Source: Clostridium_Z sp040797585
GTDB taxonomy: Bacteria > Bacillota > Clostridia > Clostridiales > Clostridiaceae
Direction of reading: 5' to 3'
Assembly: GCF_040797585.1 (NCBI RefSeq)
Contig: NZ_JBFNEO010000155.1
Location: forward strand, 1-6,910
DNA: 6,910 bases
This document shows positions 6,385-6,910 of the stretch, piece by piece. Each line of letters begins with the position of its first letter. Position 1 is the first letter of the stretch. The translations under genes and the position numbers were made by a program. The notes under the pieces were generated by a model that saw nothing but the letters and a program-made list of their open reading frames with translations, was not told the origin of the DNA and ran no database searches.

Positions 6385-6433
6385 AAAGAAGTACTATATC
6401 CTTTAATTTAACATAAGGATATAGTACTTCTTT
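6385..6433. terminator. Strong bidirectional terminator between the carboxypeptidase and gerC-like genes
   Basis: A perfect 19-bp stem, AAAGAAGTACTATATCCTT (6385-6403) and its reverse complement (6415-6433), encloses an 11-nt loop. The A-run at the left base and T-run at the right base provide a U-tract for transcripts from either side. The stem starts 21 nt after the carboxypeptidase stop and ends 5 nt before the last base of the convergent germination gene, so one element serves both. Confidence 0.9.
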
Positions 6434-6437
6434 CATT

Positions 6438-6910
6438 TTAGTTTAACAGCCTTCCAGTGGAGTTAATTTTAACCTTAACTTTTACATCTACAATGGCATC
6501 TTTAAAAGATGAGTTTAATCTCTCTAATTCTTTTTCATTAAATTTAGCATGTGAAAATCTCTCTATATCAAATATATCTATATTGTGCTCCTTTTGATAC
6601 CTATAAATAACCTTATTTATCCCTGTTTCTAAATCTTTACTAAACTGCTCTTCTATTTCTTTAACATTTAATTTAGGTTCATCTATTTTATCATGTTCTG
6701 AATCTATTTTTATGTCACCTTTCATCTGGACTTCTATATTATATTTTATTTTATCTCTTTCCTTTGTTACCTTAACCTTTCTCTTTGATTTACTATAAAG
6801 ACTTACATACTCATTTTTAGTAACTGGAATCTTACTTATAGAAGATGTAGCTTTATCATTTCTTAAAATATTCGCGTAAAAAGCCTCTTTTAAAGGTACA
6901 ATATTAACTA
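6438..6910 (-). CDS. Spore germinant-receptor lipoprotein, Ger(x)C family (3' part; 5' end outside window)
   Basis: The frame is open without a stop from the TAA at 6438-6440 to the window edge, giving 156 complete codons of the C-terminal part. An internal Met at 6725 is not the start: the reading frame and family similarity continue upstream (for example KRKVKVTKERDKIKYNIEVQ just before it). The pattern fits the C-terminal domain of Ger(x)C proteins: beta strands with alternating charged and hydrophobic residues, then KVIYRYQKEHNIDIFDIERF, resembling the family's 'Q-x-E-x-x-x-D-I-F-G' stretch, and finally DVKVKVKINSTGRLLN, the closing beta strand ending in a Gly. GerC proteins are lipoproteins of the inner spore membrane that join GerA- and GerB-type subunits in nutrient germinant receptors. 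The lipobox would lie outside the window. Which receptor operon (gerA, gerK or another) cannot be told here. Expression in the forespore is expected from the family, not shown. Confidence 0.85.
   Translation of the reverse strand, partial: VNIVPLKEAFYANILRNDKATSSISKIPVTKNEYVSLYSKSKRKVKVTKERDKIKYNIEVQMKGDIKIDSEHDKIDEPKLNVKEIEEQFSKDLETGINKVIYRYQKEHNIDIFDIERFSHAKFNEKELERLNSSFKDAIVDVKVKVKINSTGRLLN

Noticed and set aside
6438..6725. A complete 95-residue protein starting at the Met at 6725
   Set aside because: The frame stays open to the window edge and the upstream residues continue the GerC-like domain, so this is an internal Met of a longer gene.

Overview
The window is an ordinary chromosomal segment from a very AT-rich, spore-forming Firmicute, most likely a Clostridium sensu stricto species. 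Three things point there: strong A/T bias in codons and spacers, AGGAGG-type ribosome binding sites with two TTG starts, and the C-terminal part of a GerC-type spore germinant-receptor lipoprotein at the right edge. The gene set resembles what is found in C. perfringens-like genomes, but the species cannot be fixed from sequence reading alone.

Layout from left to right: (1) 103-993 (+), a ten-helix EamA/DMT-family permease with its own promoter region. (2) 994-1253, a 260-bp convergent spacer with a bidirectional terminator. (3) Three genes on the minus strand, read right to left: a CoA-pyrophosphatase-like NUDIX hydrolase (4384-4986), an Old Yellow Enzyme-family NADH:flavin oxidoreductase (3190-4269), and an M3-family zinc oligoendopeptidase (1254-2948). 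The peptidase has a good sigma-A-type promoter of its own and an unusually long predicted leader of about 175 nt. (4) 4987-5095, a 109-bp divergent promoter region in which the two predicted promoters overlap face to face. (5) 5096-6364 (+), a secreted D,D-carboxypeptidase (peptidase S11, PBP5/DacA/DacF type) with a signal peptide and a C-terminal transmembrane anchor. (6) 6365-6437, a convergent spacer with a perfect 19-bp bidirectional terminator stem. (7) 6438-6910 (-), the 3' part of a GerC-family gene that runs off the window.

The genes do not form one obvious pathway. The minus-strand trio is metabolic housekeeping (peptide turnover, flavin redox chemistry, nucleotide/CoA clean-up). The carboxypeptidase trims peptidoglycan peptides, and the neighbouring germination gene belongs to spore biology, so a link between those two is possible but unproven because they converge on a shared terminator. 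No mobile element, CRISPR array, RNA gene, integration scar or phage signal was seen. I found no convincing new system; the most notable points are regulatory architecture and small departures from family norms.
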